A stretch of DNA of 64,000 nt from Lichenicoccus sp964242335 (GTDB lineage Bacteria > Pseudomonadota > Alphaproteobacteria > Acetobacterales > Acetobacteraceae), in NCBI GenBank assembly GCA_964242335.1, contig CAXTAY010000010.1, positions 1-64,000 of the forward strand, given 5' to 3'. The notes under the pieces were generated by a model. That model was given only the letters and a program-made list of their open reading frames with translations, did not search any database and was not told the DNA's origin. Both the position numbers and the translations under genes were made by a program. Numbering within the stretch: position 1 is the stretch's first letter; the number at the start of each line of letters is the position of its first letter. This document shows, in pieces, positions 24,064 to 31,744 of this stretch.

Positions 24064-25241
24064 TGGGCTGTCTCGGCGGGATGATCGGTTGCGTGGAGCC
24101 GGGCCGGATCATCGTGCGCGCGGACGAGGATGTCCGCGACCCGGTCCAGTTCCGCCGGTGAGGTAAAACGTCCGATCGCGAGGCGCAAGCTCCGCGCCGC
24201 CTGCGCGCGGCTCAGTCCCATCGCGCGCAGCACCCGAGACGGCTCCAGCTCCGCCGAGGCGCAGGCCGAGCCGGTGGAGAGGCAGAGTTCCGGAGCGCGC
24301 GCGATGATCTCCGGCGCGTCGCGCGCCGGGAAGCACAGGTTGAGGTTGCCCGCGATGCGCCGCTCCAGGCTGCCATTGACCACGAGCCCGGGCAGCGCCC
24401 GGGTCAGACGCTGCAGCAGCCGGTCGCGCAGTGCGCGCAGCCGCACCGCCTCGTCGGCCTGCTCGGCGAGCGCGATCCGGCAGGCGACACCGAGGCCCGC
24501 CACCAGCGGCACCGGCAGCGTGCCCGAGCGCAGGCCGCGCTCCTGGCCGCCACCGGAGAACAGCGGCGTCAGGCGCACCCGCGGCCGGCGCCGCACATAG
24601 AGCGCGCCGACCCCCTTTGGACCGTAGAACTTGTGTCCGCTGAGCGAGGCGAGGTCGAGGCCGAGTGCGGCCACGTCGAGCGCGACCTTGCCGGCGGCCT
24701 GTGCCAGGTCGGAGTGGAACAGCGCGCCCGCCGCACGCACCATCGGCGACAGTGCGGCGAGGTCCTGGATCACCCCGGTCTCGTTGTTGACCGCCATGAT
24801 GCTGACCAGCAGGGTCGGCAGGCGCAGCGCCGCCTGCAGCTCGGCAGGATCGAGCAGGCCGTCCGCCCGCACCGGCAGCACCACCGGCTCGAACCCCTCG
24901 TGCGCCAGGTCCTGCACGCTCTCGAGCACGCAGGGATGCTCGGTCGCCAGCGTGACCAGCCGGCGCCGCACATCGCCGCCGGCGGCGGCGTGGCGCGCCG
25001 CGCCCTTGATCGCGAGGTTGTTGGCCTCGGTGGCGCCCGAGGTGAGCACGATCTCGCGCGGGTCGGCGTGCAGCAGTGCCGCGACGGCGCCACGTGCGGC
25101 CTCGATCTCGGCCTCGGCGTCGCGGCCCATCGCGTGCTCGGCGCTGTGCGCGTTGCCGTAATGCACCGAGAACAGGGGCAGCATCGCCGCCAGCACGCGC
25201 GGGTCGCAGGCGGTGGTGGCCTGGTTGTCGAGGTAGATCAC
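24051..25241 (-). CDS. Cysteine desulfurase, IscS-like
   Basis: A 396-residue PLP enzyme taking sulfur from cysteine as a persulfide. It starts at GTG 25241 (VIYLDNQATTACDP), overlapping the previous desulfurase stop as GTGA. Visible are the TSGATEANN cofactor loop, ATEHPCVLES, the Schiff-base Lys in SLSGHKFYGPKGVGALY, and the catalytic loop Cys in LSTGSACASAELEPS. Length and HKFYGPKG match group I (IscS/NifS) enzymes. It is the second of two tandem desulfurases and precedes fdx and mnmA. It is the better candidate for tRNA thiolation and Fe-S assembly; that division of labour is inferred. Confidence 0.93.
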   Translation of the reverse strand: MIYLDNQATTACDPRVLAAMLPLFSVHYGNAHSAEHAMGRDAEAEIEAARGAVAALLHADPREIVLTSGATEANNLAIKGAARHAAAGGDVRRRLVTLATEHPCVLESVQDLAHEGFEPVVLPVRADGLLDPAELQAALRLPTLLVSIMAVNNETGVIQDLAALSPMVRAAGALFHSDLAQAAGKVALDVAALGLDLASLSGHKFYGPKGVGALYVRRRPRVRLTPLFSGGGQERGLRSGTLPVPLVAGLGVACRIALAEQADEAVRLRALRDRLLQRLTRALPGLVVNGSLERRIAGNLNLCFPARDAPEIIARAPELCLSTGSACASAELEPSRVLRAMGLSRAQAARSLRLAIGRFTSPAELDRVADILVRAHDDPARLHATDHPAETAQCPR

Positions 25242-26359
25242 GCCGCGCGCCTGCGGCGGGCCATCGTCGCGTAGGCATCGATGAAGCCGTCCGCGTCCTC
25301 CGGCCGCACGTTCCAGGGCAGCGACACCCGGATCGCCTCCCCGGCCAGCGCGCCCAGCCCCATCGCGTCCAGCACGTGCGAGCGCGCGACCTTGCCGGAC
25401 GAGCAGGCGCTGCCCGCGGAGACGCCGTAGCCGGCGAGGTCGAGCGCGATCAGCTGCGTCTCCGCCCGCCGGCCGGGCAGCGCCAGGCAGGTGGTGTTGG
25501 CGAGCCGCGGCGCGGCCGCACCGCAGACCAGGGCGCCGGCCGCCACCGCCGCCTGCTCGATATTGTCGCGCAGCACCGCCTGCCGTGTGGTCCGCGGCTC
25601 GCGGTCGCGCAGCGCCGCGTCTGCGGCGGCGGCGAACCCCGCGATCGCCGGCAGCGCCGGCGTGCCGCCGCGTCGGCCGCGCTCCTGGCCGCCTCCGGCG
25701 ATCATCGGCGGCAGCCGGCCGCGACGCGACCCAGCCAGCAGCAGGGCGCCGGCCCCCTTGGGGCCGCCCAGCTTGTGCGACGACAGCGCCATGCTGTCCG
25801 CACCGAGCCGCGCGAGGTCGACGGGCAGCCGGCCTGCGGCCTGCACCGCGTCGACATGCAGCCACGCGCCGTGACGCCGGCACAGCGAGGCAGCCTCGGC
25901 GACCGGCTGGATCACGCCGGTCTCGTTGTTGGCCAGCATCAGGCAGACCAGGGCGGGCTCCCGGCCATCCTCGAGCATCTGCCGCAGCAGGTCGAGCCGC
26001 ACGCGTCCGTCGGCCGCGACCGGGATCAGGCGCGAGCTCGCGTCCAGGGTGCCGCGGATGCAGTCATGCTCGGTGGCACCGGCCAGCACCGGCCTCTCGC
26101 GGCCATGCAGCGCCAGCACGTTGGCCTCGGTGCCGCCGGAGGTGAACACCAGCTCGTCGGGTTCGGCTCCGAACAGTGCCGCGATCTGCTCGCGGGCGGA
26201 CTCGAGCACGGCGCGGGCGGCGCGACCCTCGCGATGCGGCGACGCGGGGTTGCCGTTCAGCTCGGCGGCGCGGTGCATCGCCGCGCCGGCCTCCGGCCGC
26301 AGCGGCTCGGTGGCGTTGGCGTCGAGGCAGGTGAAGATCTCGTCAGGAACCGGCGCCAT
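25238..26359 (-). CDS. Cysteine desulfurase family protein (first of tandem pair)
   Basis: A 373-residue PLP-dependent desulfurase relative, shorter than IscS. It has DANATEPLRPEA, FTSGGTEANVLAL, ATEHDCIRG, the Schiff-base Lys in SSHKLGGPKGAGALL and an intact active-site Cys in SAGSACSSGKVARSH. It is only distantly similar to the downstream copy, so this is not a recent duplication. The pair followed by fdx and mnmA is a layout I recognise from Rhodospirillales. This is the first gene of a long minus-strand run; its promoter should lie in the 495-base gap upstream. Confidence 0.9.
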   Translation of the reverse strand: MAPVPDEIFTCLDANATEPLRPEAGAAMHRAAELNGNPASPHREGRAARAVLESAREQIAALFGAEPDELVFTSGGTEANVLALHGRERPVLAGATEHDCIRGTLDASSRLIPVAADGRVRLDLLRQMLEDGREPALVCLMLANNETGVIQPVAEAASLCRRHGAWLHVDAVQAAGRLPVDLARLGADSMALSSHKLGGPKGAGALLLAGSRRGRLPPMIAGGGQERGRRGGTPALPAIAGFAAAADAALRDREPRTTRQAVLRDNIEQAAVAAGALVCGAAAPRLANTTCLALPGRRAETQLIALDLAGYGVSAGSACSSGKVARSHVLDAMGLGALAGEAIRVSLPWNVRPEDADGFIDAYATMARRRRAA

Positions 26360-26651
26360 ACTCGGCCTTCTTCGACTGTTTGATCAGCATGTCGAGGAGT
26401 CTCATGCCAGGCTCACGATCCCGTGTCTCGGTTCGATGCGCCTGGCCTGCGCTTGTGCTTTGATTTCAGTGTAAATCCTCGGACAGGGTCGTTATAGGTT
26501 TGCGCACGAGCCGACTGCAGACCATCCCTCGGCCTGTGGCTTTGCACGGCAAAGGCCTAACCCATGATCTCTCTCCTGCCCGAACCGGCCTGCCCGAACC
26601 GGGTGGTCATCCACATCTCCAGCACGCGCAATGCACTCCTGAGCACAGGGC
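26360..26651. other. Divergent intergenic region before the desulfurase operon
   Basis: This part of the gap between the divergent desulfurase and hydrolase genes holds no frame I can support as coding. Around 26455-26510 it is more AT-rich (GTGCTTTGATTTCAGTGTAA, GTTATAGGTTTGC). TGTAAA and TATAGG are 17 bases apart on the plus strand and form a weak promoter-like pair toward the hydrolase. The minus-strand promoter of the sulfur operon presumably overlaps it. I saw no iron-sulfur regulator box that I could name. Confidence 0.35.
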
Positions 26652-26867
26652 ATGTCGGAAGCAGCACCCGATGCGCCATATAGGCCTCCCAAGCCGGATC
26701 CGCGTGATGGATCCGGCCGCTTCCGGTTCGCGGCACGACACGTCGCTCGTCTGAACGCAGGCGCGCGGCGGGGCATCGCTGCGCGCCCGGCGGTGCGTCG
26801 AAACAAAGCTGCTGCCGATGCCTCGAGGCGCAGCGACAAGAATAGCGGGACAAGATGCCTGAGGTAA
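26652..26867 (+). CDS. Possible 71-residue basic protein
   Basis: A short open frame starting MSEAAPDAPYRPPKPDP and continuing as a strongly basic, Arg/Ala-rich sequence to a TGA at 26865. It overlaps the start of the alpha/beta hydrolase by 13 bases, which would allow coupling. The proline-rich N-terminus looks protein-like, but the basic tail could simply reflect GC-rich non-coding DNA. No family is recognised. I rate it as uncertain. Confidence 0.25.
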   Translation: MSEAAPDAPYRPPKPDPRDGSGRFRFAARHVARLNAGARRGIAARPAVRRNKAAADASRRSDKNSGTRCLR

Positions 26868-27520
26868 TGTTCGCCGGTCCTGATGGACGCCTAGAAGGAC
26901 GCTACCACCATTCCGGTGAAGCCAACGCGCCGCTCGCCCTGATCCTGCACCCGCACCCGCTGCATGGCGGGACCATGAACAACCGGATCACCTACGCGAT
27001 GTACCGCGCCTTCGAGCGGCTGGGCTTCTCGGTGATGCGGTTCAATTTCCGCGGCGTCGGACGCTCGCAGGGTCGCTATGACGGCGGCATCGGCGAGATC
27101 AGCGACGCCGCCGCGGCGCTCGACTGGATGCAGACGGTCAATCCGAACTCGAGCGGCCTGTGGATCTCCGGCTACTCGTTCGGCGCCTTCGTCGGCATGC
27201 AGCTGCTGATGCGCCGGCCCGAGATCTCCGGCTGGGTCAGCGTCGCACCGCCCGCGAACCACTACGATTTCGGCTTCCTCGCCCCCTGTCCCTGCGGCGG
27301 GCTGATGCTGCACGGCGATACCGACGAGCTGGTCCCGGAGCCGGCGGTGCGCAAGCTGGTGGACAAGCTGAACACCCAGAAGGGCGTGCAGGTCGACTAC
27401 CGTGTCTGCGGCGGCGCCGACCACGTCTTCGCCAACCACGCCGAGACGGTCTCCGACGCGATCGACGACTACGTGGGCAAGACCATCGCCCGCAAGACGA
27501 TGGCGCTCGCCGCCGACTGA
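26855..27520 (+). CDS. Alpha/beta hydrolase, COG2945 type
   Basis: A 221-residue cytoplasmic serine hydrolase. Visible are HPHPLHGGTMNN (oxyanion region), FNFRGVGRSQG, the nucleophile elbow GYSFGAFVG (Ser about 109), the acid in HGDTDELVP and the catalytic His in GGADHVFANH. The HPHP and FRGVGxSxG motifs define a small family widespread in alphaproteobacteria whose substrate is unknown. It precedes tyrS by 93 bases on the same strand and is divergent from the desulfurase operon. Confidence 0.9.
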   Translation: MPEVMFAGPDGRLEGRYHHSGEANAPLALILHPHPLHGGTMNNRITYAMYRAFERLGFSVMRFNFRGVGRSQGRYDGGIGEISDAAAALDWMQTVNPNSSGLWISGYSFGAFVGMQLLMRRPEISGWVSVAPPANHYDFGFLAPCPCGGLMLHGDTDELVPEPAVRKLVDKLNTQKGVQVDYRVCGGADHVFANHAETVSDAIDDYVGKTIARKTMALAAD

Positions 27521-27613
27521 TCGGCACCTCCCGGCACGTCGCGCCGAGGCGGGGCGCACGGCCGGGCGCCGGTGCCCCGCCTCGGCGCCGGCCCCACCAG
27601 ATCAGGCCTTCCC

Positions 27614-28861
27614 ATGCCCGACAGCCCGTTCCTACGCGAAGCCGAGGCGCGCGGCCTCGTGTTCCAGTGCACCGACATCGAGGCGCTCGACGCGGCACTG
27701 CTCTCGGCGCCGGTGGGCGGCTATATCGGCTTCGACCTGACCGCCGACAGCCTGCATGTCGGCCACCTGATCCCGATCATGATGCTGCGTCTGCTGCAGC
27801 GGCACGGGCATCGTCCGGTGGCGCTGCTCGGCGGCGGCACCAGCCGCATCGGCGACCCCTCGTTCCGCGCCGATGCCCGCCAGCTGCTCGACGAGGCCGG
27901 GATCGCGTCGAACCGCGAGGGCATACGAGGCAACCTCGACGCGATGCTGCGGTTCGGCGACGGGCCCTCCGACGCGCTCCTCGCCGACAACGCCGAGTGG
28001 CTGGACCGGCTCGGCTATATCGACCTGCTGCGCGAGGTGGGAGCGCATTTCAGCGTCAGCCGCATGCTCGGCTTCGACTCCGTGCGGCAGCGCCTGGAGC
28101 GCGAGCAGGGCCTGACCTTCCTCGAGTTCAACTACTCGATCCTGCAGAGCTACGATTTCCGCGAGCTCGGCCGGCGCCACGGGGTCAGCCTGCAGATGGG
28201 CGGCTCCGACCAGTGGGGCAACATCGTCTCCGGCGTCGAGCTGGTGCGGCGCACCGACCAGCGGCAGGTGTTCGGCCTGACCACGCCGCTGCTGACCACC
28301 GCGTCCGGCGCCAAGATGGGCAAGACCGCCGCCGGTGCGGTCTGGCTGTCGAGCCATCGCCTGTCGCCGTTCGAGTACTGGCAGTTCTGGCGCAATGCCG
28401 AGGATGGCGATGTCGGCCGCTTCCTGCGCCTGTTCACGGAGCTCGATCTCGCGGAATGCGAGCGCCTGGGCGCCCTGCAGGGCGCGATGATCAACGAGGC
28501 CAAGAAGGTGCTCGCCACCGAGGCGACGGCACTGTGCCACGGCCGTGCCGCGGCCGAGACGGCGGCGGGGGCGGCGCAGGCGGTGTTCGAGGCCGGCGCC
28601 GGCACCTCGGACGCGCTGCCGTCGCGCCCGCTGGATCGCGCCGCCCTCGAGGCCGGCATCCCGGTCTACCGGTTGTTCGCCGAGATGGGGCTGGTCGGCA
28701 GCAACGGCGAGGCGCGCCGGCTGATCCGCGGCGGCGGGCTGCGGGTCAACGACCAGGTGGTGCGCGACGAGAACCGGCTGGTCTCGCTCCGCGACCTCTC
28801 GCACGACACGATCAAGCTCTCGCTCGGCAGGAAGCAGCATCTGCTGGTGCGGCCGGCCTAG
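27614..28861 (+). CDS. tyrS: Tyrosyl-tRNA synthetase
   Basis: A 415-residue class I aminoacyl-tRNA synthetase charging tRNA-Tyr. The HIGH-like signature is SLHVGHLIP; GGSDQWGNI marks the tyrosine-binding part; the KMSKS loop reads AKMGKTAAG. A C-terminal S4 RNA-binding domain (residues about 355-410, RRLIRGGGLRVNDQVV) is present. The ATG at 27614 was chosen over an upstream in-frame ATG because the protein then begins at the usual distance from the catalytic core. The end overlaps by four bases the end of the convergent Rrf2 gene. Confidence 0.96.
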   Translation: MPDSPFLREAEARGLVFQCTDIEALDAALLSAPVGGYIGFDLTADSLHVGHLIPIMMLRLLQRHGHRPVALLGGGTSRIGDPSFRADARQLLDEAGIASNREGIRGNLDAMLRFGDGPSDALLADNAEWLDRLGYIDLLREVGAHFSVSRMLGFDSVRQRLEREQGLTFLEFNYSILQSYDFRELGRRHGVSLQMGGSDQWGNIVSGVELVRRTDQRQVFGLTTPLLTTASGAKMGKTAAGAVWLSSHRLSPFEYWQFWRNAEDGDVGRFLRLFTELDLAECERLGALQGAMINEAKKVLATEATALCHGRAAAETAAGAAQAVFEAGAGTSDALPSRPLDRAALEAGIPVYRLFAEMGLVGSNGEARRLIRGGGLRVNDQVVRDENRLVSLRDLSHDTIKLSLGRKQHLLVRPA

Positions 28862-29307
28862 TCCGCGGGCCCTGCGAGCTGGTCAGGGTCGGCGGCGGCG
28901 AGACCGGCCGCCATCGCGGCCAGCGAGACGCGGGCGAGCGCGTGGCGCATCGCCAGCTCGGCGATCAGGAAGCTCTCGCCGAGCAGGCGCGGCACGTGCC
29001 GGCCGACCGGACAGAGCGGATCGGGACGCGCGTGCAGCGGCAGCAGCGGCGGCGCCGGCGCGGGGTTCACCGCATCCCAGACGTCGTCGAGCGTGATCCG
29101 CTCCGCCGGGCGGCCGAGGGCGGCGCCGCCCTGGCCGCGGCGCACCCGCACCAAGCCGGCGCGGGCGAGCAGCCGCATGATCCGGCGGACCACCACCGGG
29201 TTGGTGTTGACGCTGCAGGCGATGCGCGGGCTGGTGAGGCGGCCGTCCGGATCGGCTGCCATCATGAGCATGATATGGGTGGCGACGGAGAAGCGGGTGG
29301 CGATCAT
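28858..29307 (-). CDS. Rrf2-family transcriptional regulator (cluster ligands absent)
   Basis: A 149-residue winged-helix regulator: ATRFSVATHIMLMMA, SVNTNPVVVRRIMRLLARAG (helix-turn-helix) and VRRGQGGAALGRP (wing). IscR, NsrR and RirA carry three cysteines in the loop after the wing. Here that region has a single Cys (PDPLCPVGRHV), so an iron-sulfur cluster is unlikely and the protein resembles the YwnA-type members. The ATG at 29307 matches the usual Rrf2 N-terminus. It is divergent from mmcB with 92 bases between starts; its target is unknown. Confidence 0.85.
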   Translation of the reverse strand: MIATRFSVATHIMLMMAADPDGRLTSPRIACSVNTNPVVVRRIMRLLARAGLVRVRRGQGGAALGRPAERITLDDVWDAVNPAPAPPLLPLHARPDPLCPVGRHVPRLLGESFLIAELAMRHALARVSLAAMAAGLAAADPDQLAGPAD

Positions 29308-29399
29308 GTCGCAAGGTGAATGCGTCGCAGCGCCGGCGGTTCTTCGAGCGCAAATCACAGCTTGCGACGGATCGCGCCTTTCGGCATCACGAACCGCCA

Positions 29400-29909
29400 A
29401 TGCAGATCAGCAGCATGCTTCCCCCGGCCGAGAACGCCCTGGCGATACGACGCGCGGCCGCGCGGCTGTGCGGCCAGCTGAGCTGGGTGGTGCTGCACGA
29501 GGTGCCGCTGCCGAACGGCCGGCGGGCCGACATCCTGGCGCTGCGGCCTGATGGCGGCTTCAGCTGCATCGAGGTGAAATCCGGCCCGCGCGACTTCCTG
29601 ACCGACCTGAAATGGCGCGACTACCGCGACTACTGCGATGCGCTCTACTTCGCCGTGGACGAGACCTTCCCGCGCGCGCTGCTACCGGAGGATACCGGGC
29701 TGGTGGTGGCCTGCATCGAGGGTGTCGGGTGCGGTGCCGGCTTCGCGCACGAGGCCGAGCTGCTGCGCGAGGCACCGGTGCACGGACTCAGCCCGGCGCG
29801 GCGGCGCACGCTCACGCATCGCTTCGCCACCCTCGCGGCCTCCAGGCTGGCGAGCCTGGAGGATCCGGCGATCACCGCGTCGCTGCGGGCGGCGCTGCGC
29901 GCGCAGTGA
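29400..29909 (+). CDS. mmcB: MmcB-family DNA repair protein
   Basis: A 169-residue protein with a nuclease-like core: PNGRRADILAL, FSCIEVKSGPRDFLTD and KWRDYRDYCDALYFAV, which together resemble the D-ExK centre of restriction-like nucleases. This matches the MmcB family, first described in Caulobacter as a DNA-damage-induced, LexA-controlled repair protein. I did not find a GTTC-N7-GTTC LexA box in the 92 bases upstream, so SOS control here is not supported. The start at 29400 is at an ATG followed by QISSMLPPAENAL; another ATG lies five codons downstream. Confidence 0.82.
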   Translation: MQISSMLPPAENALAIRRAAARLCGQLSWVVLHEVPLPNGRRADILALRPDGGFSCIEVKSGPRDFLTDLKWRDYRDYCDALYFAVDETFPRALLPEDTGLVVACIEGVGCGAGFAHEAELLREAPVHGLSPARRRTLTHRFATLAASRLASLEDPAITASLRAALRAQ

Positions 29910-29994
29910 ACGCTCCCGCGGGCGGCACGCGCTCCCCTTGCGTACCGGGCGACGTAGGGCCACGCTCCGGCGCGTTGCAGCCGCGAGAGGCAGG

Positions 29995-30813
29995 ATGAGG
30001 TCGGATGCGATCAGCCGCCGGTTCGAGGCGGCCGCCGCGATCGTCGAGGAGGCGGCGGCGCTGGCGATGCGCCTGCGGCCGCTGCCCGGCCTGGCCGGCG
30101 TTACCCTGAAGGGCGCGCAGGACTGGCTGACCGAGGCGGACGGCGCGGTCGAGGCGCTGATCGCCGGACGGCTCGCGGCCCTGTTTCCCGAGGATGCGCT
30201 GCAGGGCGAGGAGGGCGGGGAGCATAATCCGGCCGCAGCCGCCTCCAGCCTGCGCTGGGTCGTCGATCCGATCGACGGCACCGCCAACTTCGCCCGCGGG
30301 CGCTCGCGCTGGTGCATCTCGCTGGGACTGCTGGCGGAGGGCGAGCCGGCGGCCGGGGTGCTGAGCGCGCCGGCGCTGGGCGAGAGCTTCGCCGCGATGA
30401 CGGGCGGCGGCGCCACACGCAACGGCAAGCCGATCCGCGCCGCGGAGACGCGCGATCCGCAGACCGCGATGATCGAGATCGGCTGGGGGCCGAAGGTGGC
30501 CGCCCGCGACTACGCGTCGATGGTCGAGCGCATGATGGCGCTGGGGGCCGCGCCGCGCAGCGGCGGGTCCGGCGCGCTGGCGCTGGCCGACGTCGCCTGC
30601 GGCCGGCTGGACGGCTATGTCGAGCTGTCGATCAACCTGTGGGACGTCGCCGGTGCGCTGCCGATCCTCGCCGAGGCCGGGGCCGTGGTGTCGGCGTTCC
30701 TGCGCGACGGCGGCCTGATCGGCCCGGTGCCGATCCTGGCCGCGGCACCCGGACTGGCGCGGGCGCTCGCGGAGGCCTCCGGCATGTCGCTGCAGGGCCA
30801 GGCGAAGAGCTAG
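29995..30813 (+). CDS. Inositol monophosphatase family protein
   Basis: A 272-residue Mg2+-dependent phosphatase of the SuhB/CysQ superfamily. Metal-binding motifs are present: GEEGG (about 72-76), WVVDPIDGTANFARG (about 85-99) and NLWDVAGALPILAEAGA near the C-terminus. The family removes phosphate from inositol phosphates or from 3'-phosphoadenosine phosphates, and SuhB also acts in antitermination; which applies is not readable. It starts behind GAGAGG at 29995 and is followed 12 bases later by the SYLF protein, suggesting cotranscription. Confidence 0.88.
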   Translation: MRSDAISRRFEAAAAIVEEAAALAMRLRPLPGLAGVTLKGAQDWLTEADGAVEALIAGRLAALFPEDALQGEEGGEHNPAAAASSLRWVVDPIDGTANFARGRSRWCISLGLLAEGEPAAGVLSAPALGESFAAMTGGGATRNGKPIRAAETRDPQTAMIEIGWGPKVAARDYASMVERMMALGAAPRSGGSGALALADVACGRLDGYVELSINLWDVAGALPILAEAGAVVSAFLRDGGLIGPVPILAAAPGLARALAEASGMSLQGQAKS

Positions 30814-30825
30814 GAGAGAGCGAAG

Positions 30826-31728
30826 ATGCAGATGCGACGCGCGATGATGGCCGCAGCGATCGGCCTCGCGGCCGCGGGGGCGGCACGGCCGGGGGCGGCC
30901 GCGGCGCAGATGGTCAACTCCGACCGTCAGGAGCAGCAGCAGCGCCTGGTGGATCGCGCCACCCTGGCGGCGCAGGACGTGCTGGACTGGCGCGAGAACG
31001 GCGATCAGGCGCAGCGCTTCCTGGCCCGCGCCAAGGGCGTGATGATCTGCCCCAGCATCTTCCGCATGTCGTTCATCTTCGGCGGCTCCGGCGGCGGCTG
31101 CGTGCTGCTGGCGCGCGACGGGTCCGGCTCCTGGTCCGCACCCGCCTTCTACTCGATGGGCTCGGGCTCGTTCGGCCTGCAGGCCGGGGTGCAGGATGCC
31201 GAGCTGATGATGTTCATCATGACGCGCAGGGGGCTAACCGCGATCATGGACAGCCACTTCAAGTTCGGCGCCAACGCCTCGATCACGCTGGCGACCCTGG
31301 GTGCCGGCATGGAGGGTGCGACCACCACGGCGCTGCGCGCCGATATCGTCGCGGTCGAGAAGAGCTCCGGCCTGTTCGCCGGGATCTCGCTGCAGGGCAG
31401 CGTGCTGTCGTCGGACAGCGTCGGCAACCGCGCCTATTACGGCCAGCCGGTCGGGGTGGAGGACATCGCCGTCGCGATGCGGGTCAACAATCCCGGTGCG
31501 GATCCGCTGCGCAGCGTGCTGATGCGCTTCGGCGGCGACGGCCGTCCGGCGGCTCCGGGCAGCTCTCCCTACCCGCCTCCCTACCAGCGCGGCACCCGGT
31601 ACGGCGGCCCCGTCGCGGAGCCGGGCGAGGGCGGCCCTGCCGCGGGTCCGGGCGATGCGGGCGCCCCGGTGCAGCTGGCTCCCGCCGCCCCGGTGCAGAC
31701 GCAGGCGCTGCCGCCGCCGCCGCGCTGA
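30826..31728 (+). CDS. Exported SYLF-domain (YSC84-like) lipid-binding protein
   Basis: A 300-residue protein with an N-terminal signal peptide (MRRAMMAAAIGLAAAGAARP, cleavage near AAA-AQM). The SYLF domain (about 35-220) contains AKGVMICPSIFRMSFIFGG, PAFYSMGSGSFGLQAGVQ and SSGLFAGISLQGSVLS, all typical of the family. SYLF proteins bind phosphoinositides or other lipids; bacterial members are periplasmic or outer-membrane-associated with no fixed function. The last 60 residues are a Pro/Gly/Ala-rich tail probably disordered. It follows the inositol-phosphatase-like gene closely. Confidence 0.9.
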   Translation: MQMRRAMMAAAIGLAAAGAARPGAAAAQMVNSDRQEQQQRLVDRATLAAQDVLDWRENGDQAQRFLARAKGVMICPSIFRMSFIFGGSGGGCVLLARDGSGSWSAPAFYSMGSGSFGLQAGVQDAELMMFIMTRRGLTAIMDSHFKFGANASITLATLGAGMEGATTTALRADIVAVEKSSGLFAGISLQGSVLSSDSVGNRAYYGQPVGVEDIAVAMRVNNPGADPLRSVLMRFGGDGRPAAPGSSPYPPPYQRGTRYGGPVAEPGEGGPAAGPGDAGAPVQLAPAAPVQTQALPPPPR

Positions 31729-31729
31729 G

Positions 31730-31744
31730 CCGGCCTCAGGCCGG
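31730..31744. terminator. Compact hairpin spanning two convergent stop codons
   Basis: CCGGCCT and AGGCCGG flank a single C, giving a six-base GC stem with a three-base loop. It lies across the convergent ends of the SYLF and oxidoreductase genes and includes the latter's stop codon. It could terminate both transcripts, but no U-tract follows. Confidence 0.4.

Noticed and set aside
26492..26839. Minus-strand 115-codon frame in the desulfurase/hydrolase spacer
   Set aside because: Composition is erratic with no recognisable fold; it overlaps another weak frame on the opposite strand.
29309..29399. LexA box before mmcB
   Set aside because: GTTC occurs once near 29338 but no second GTTC lies seven bases later, so SOS control is not supported.
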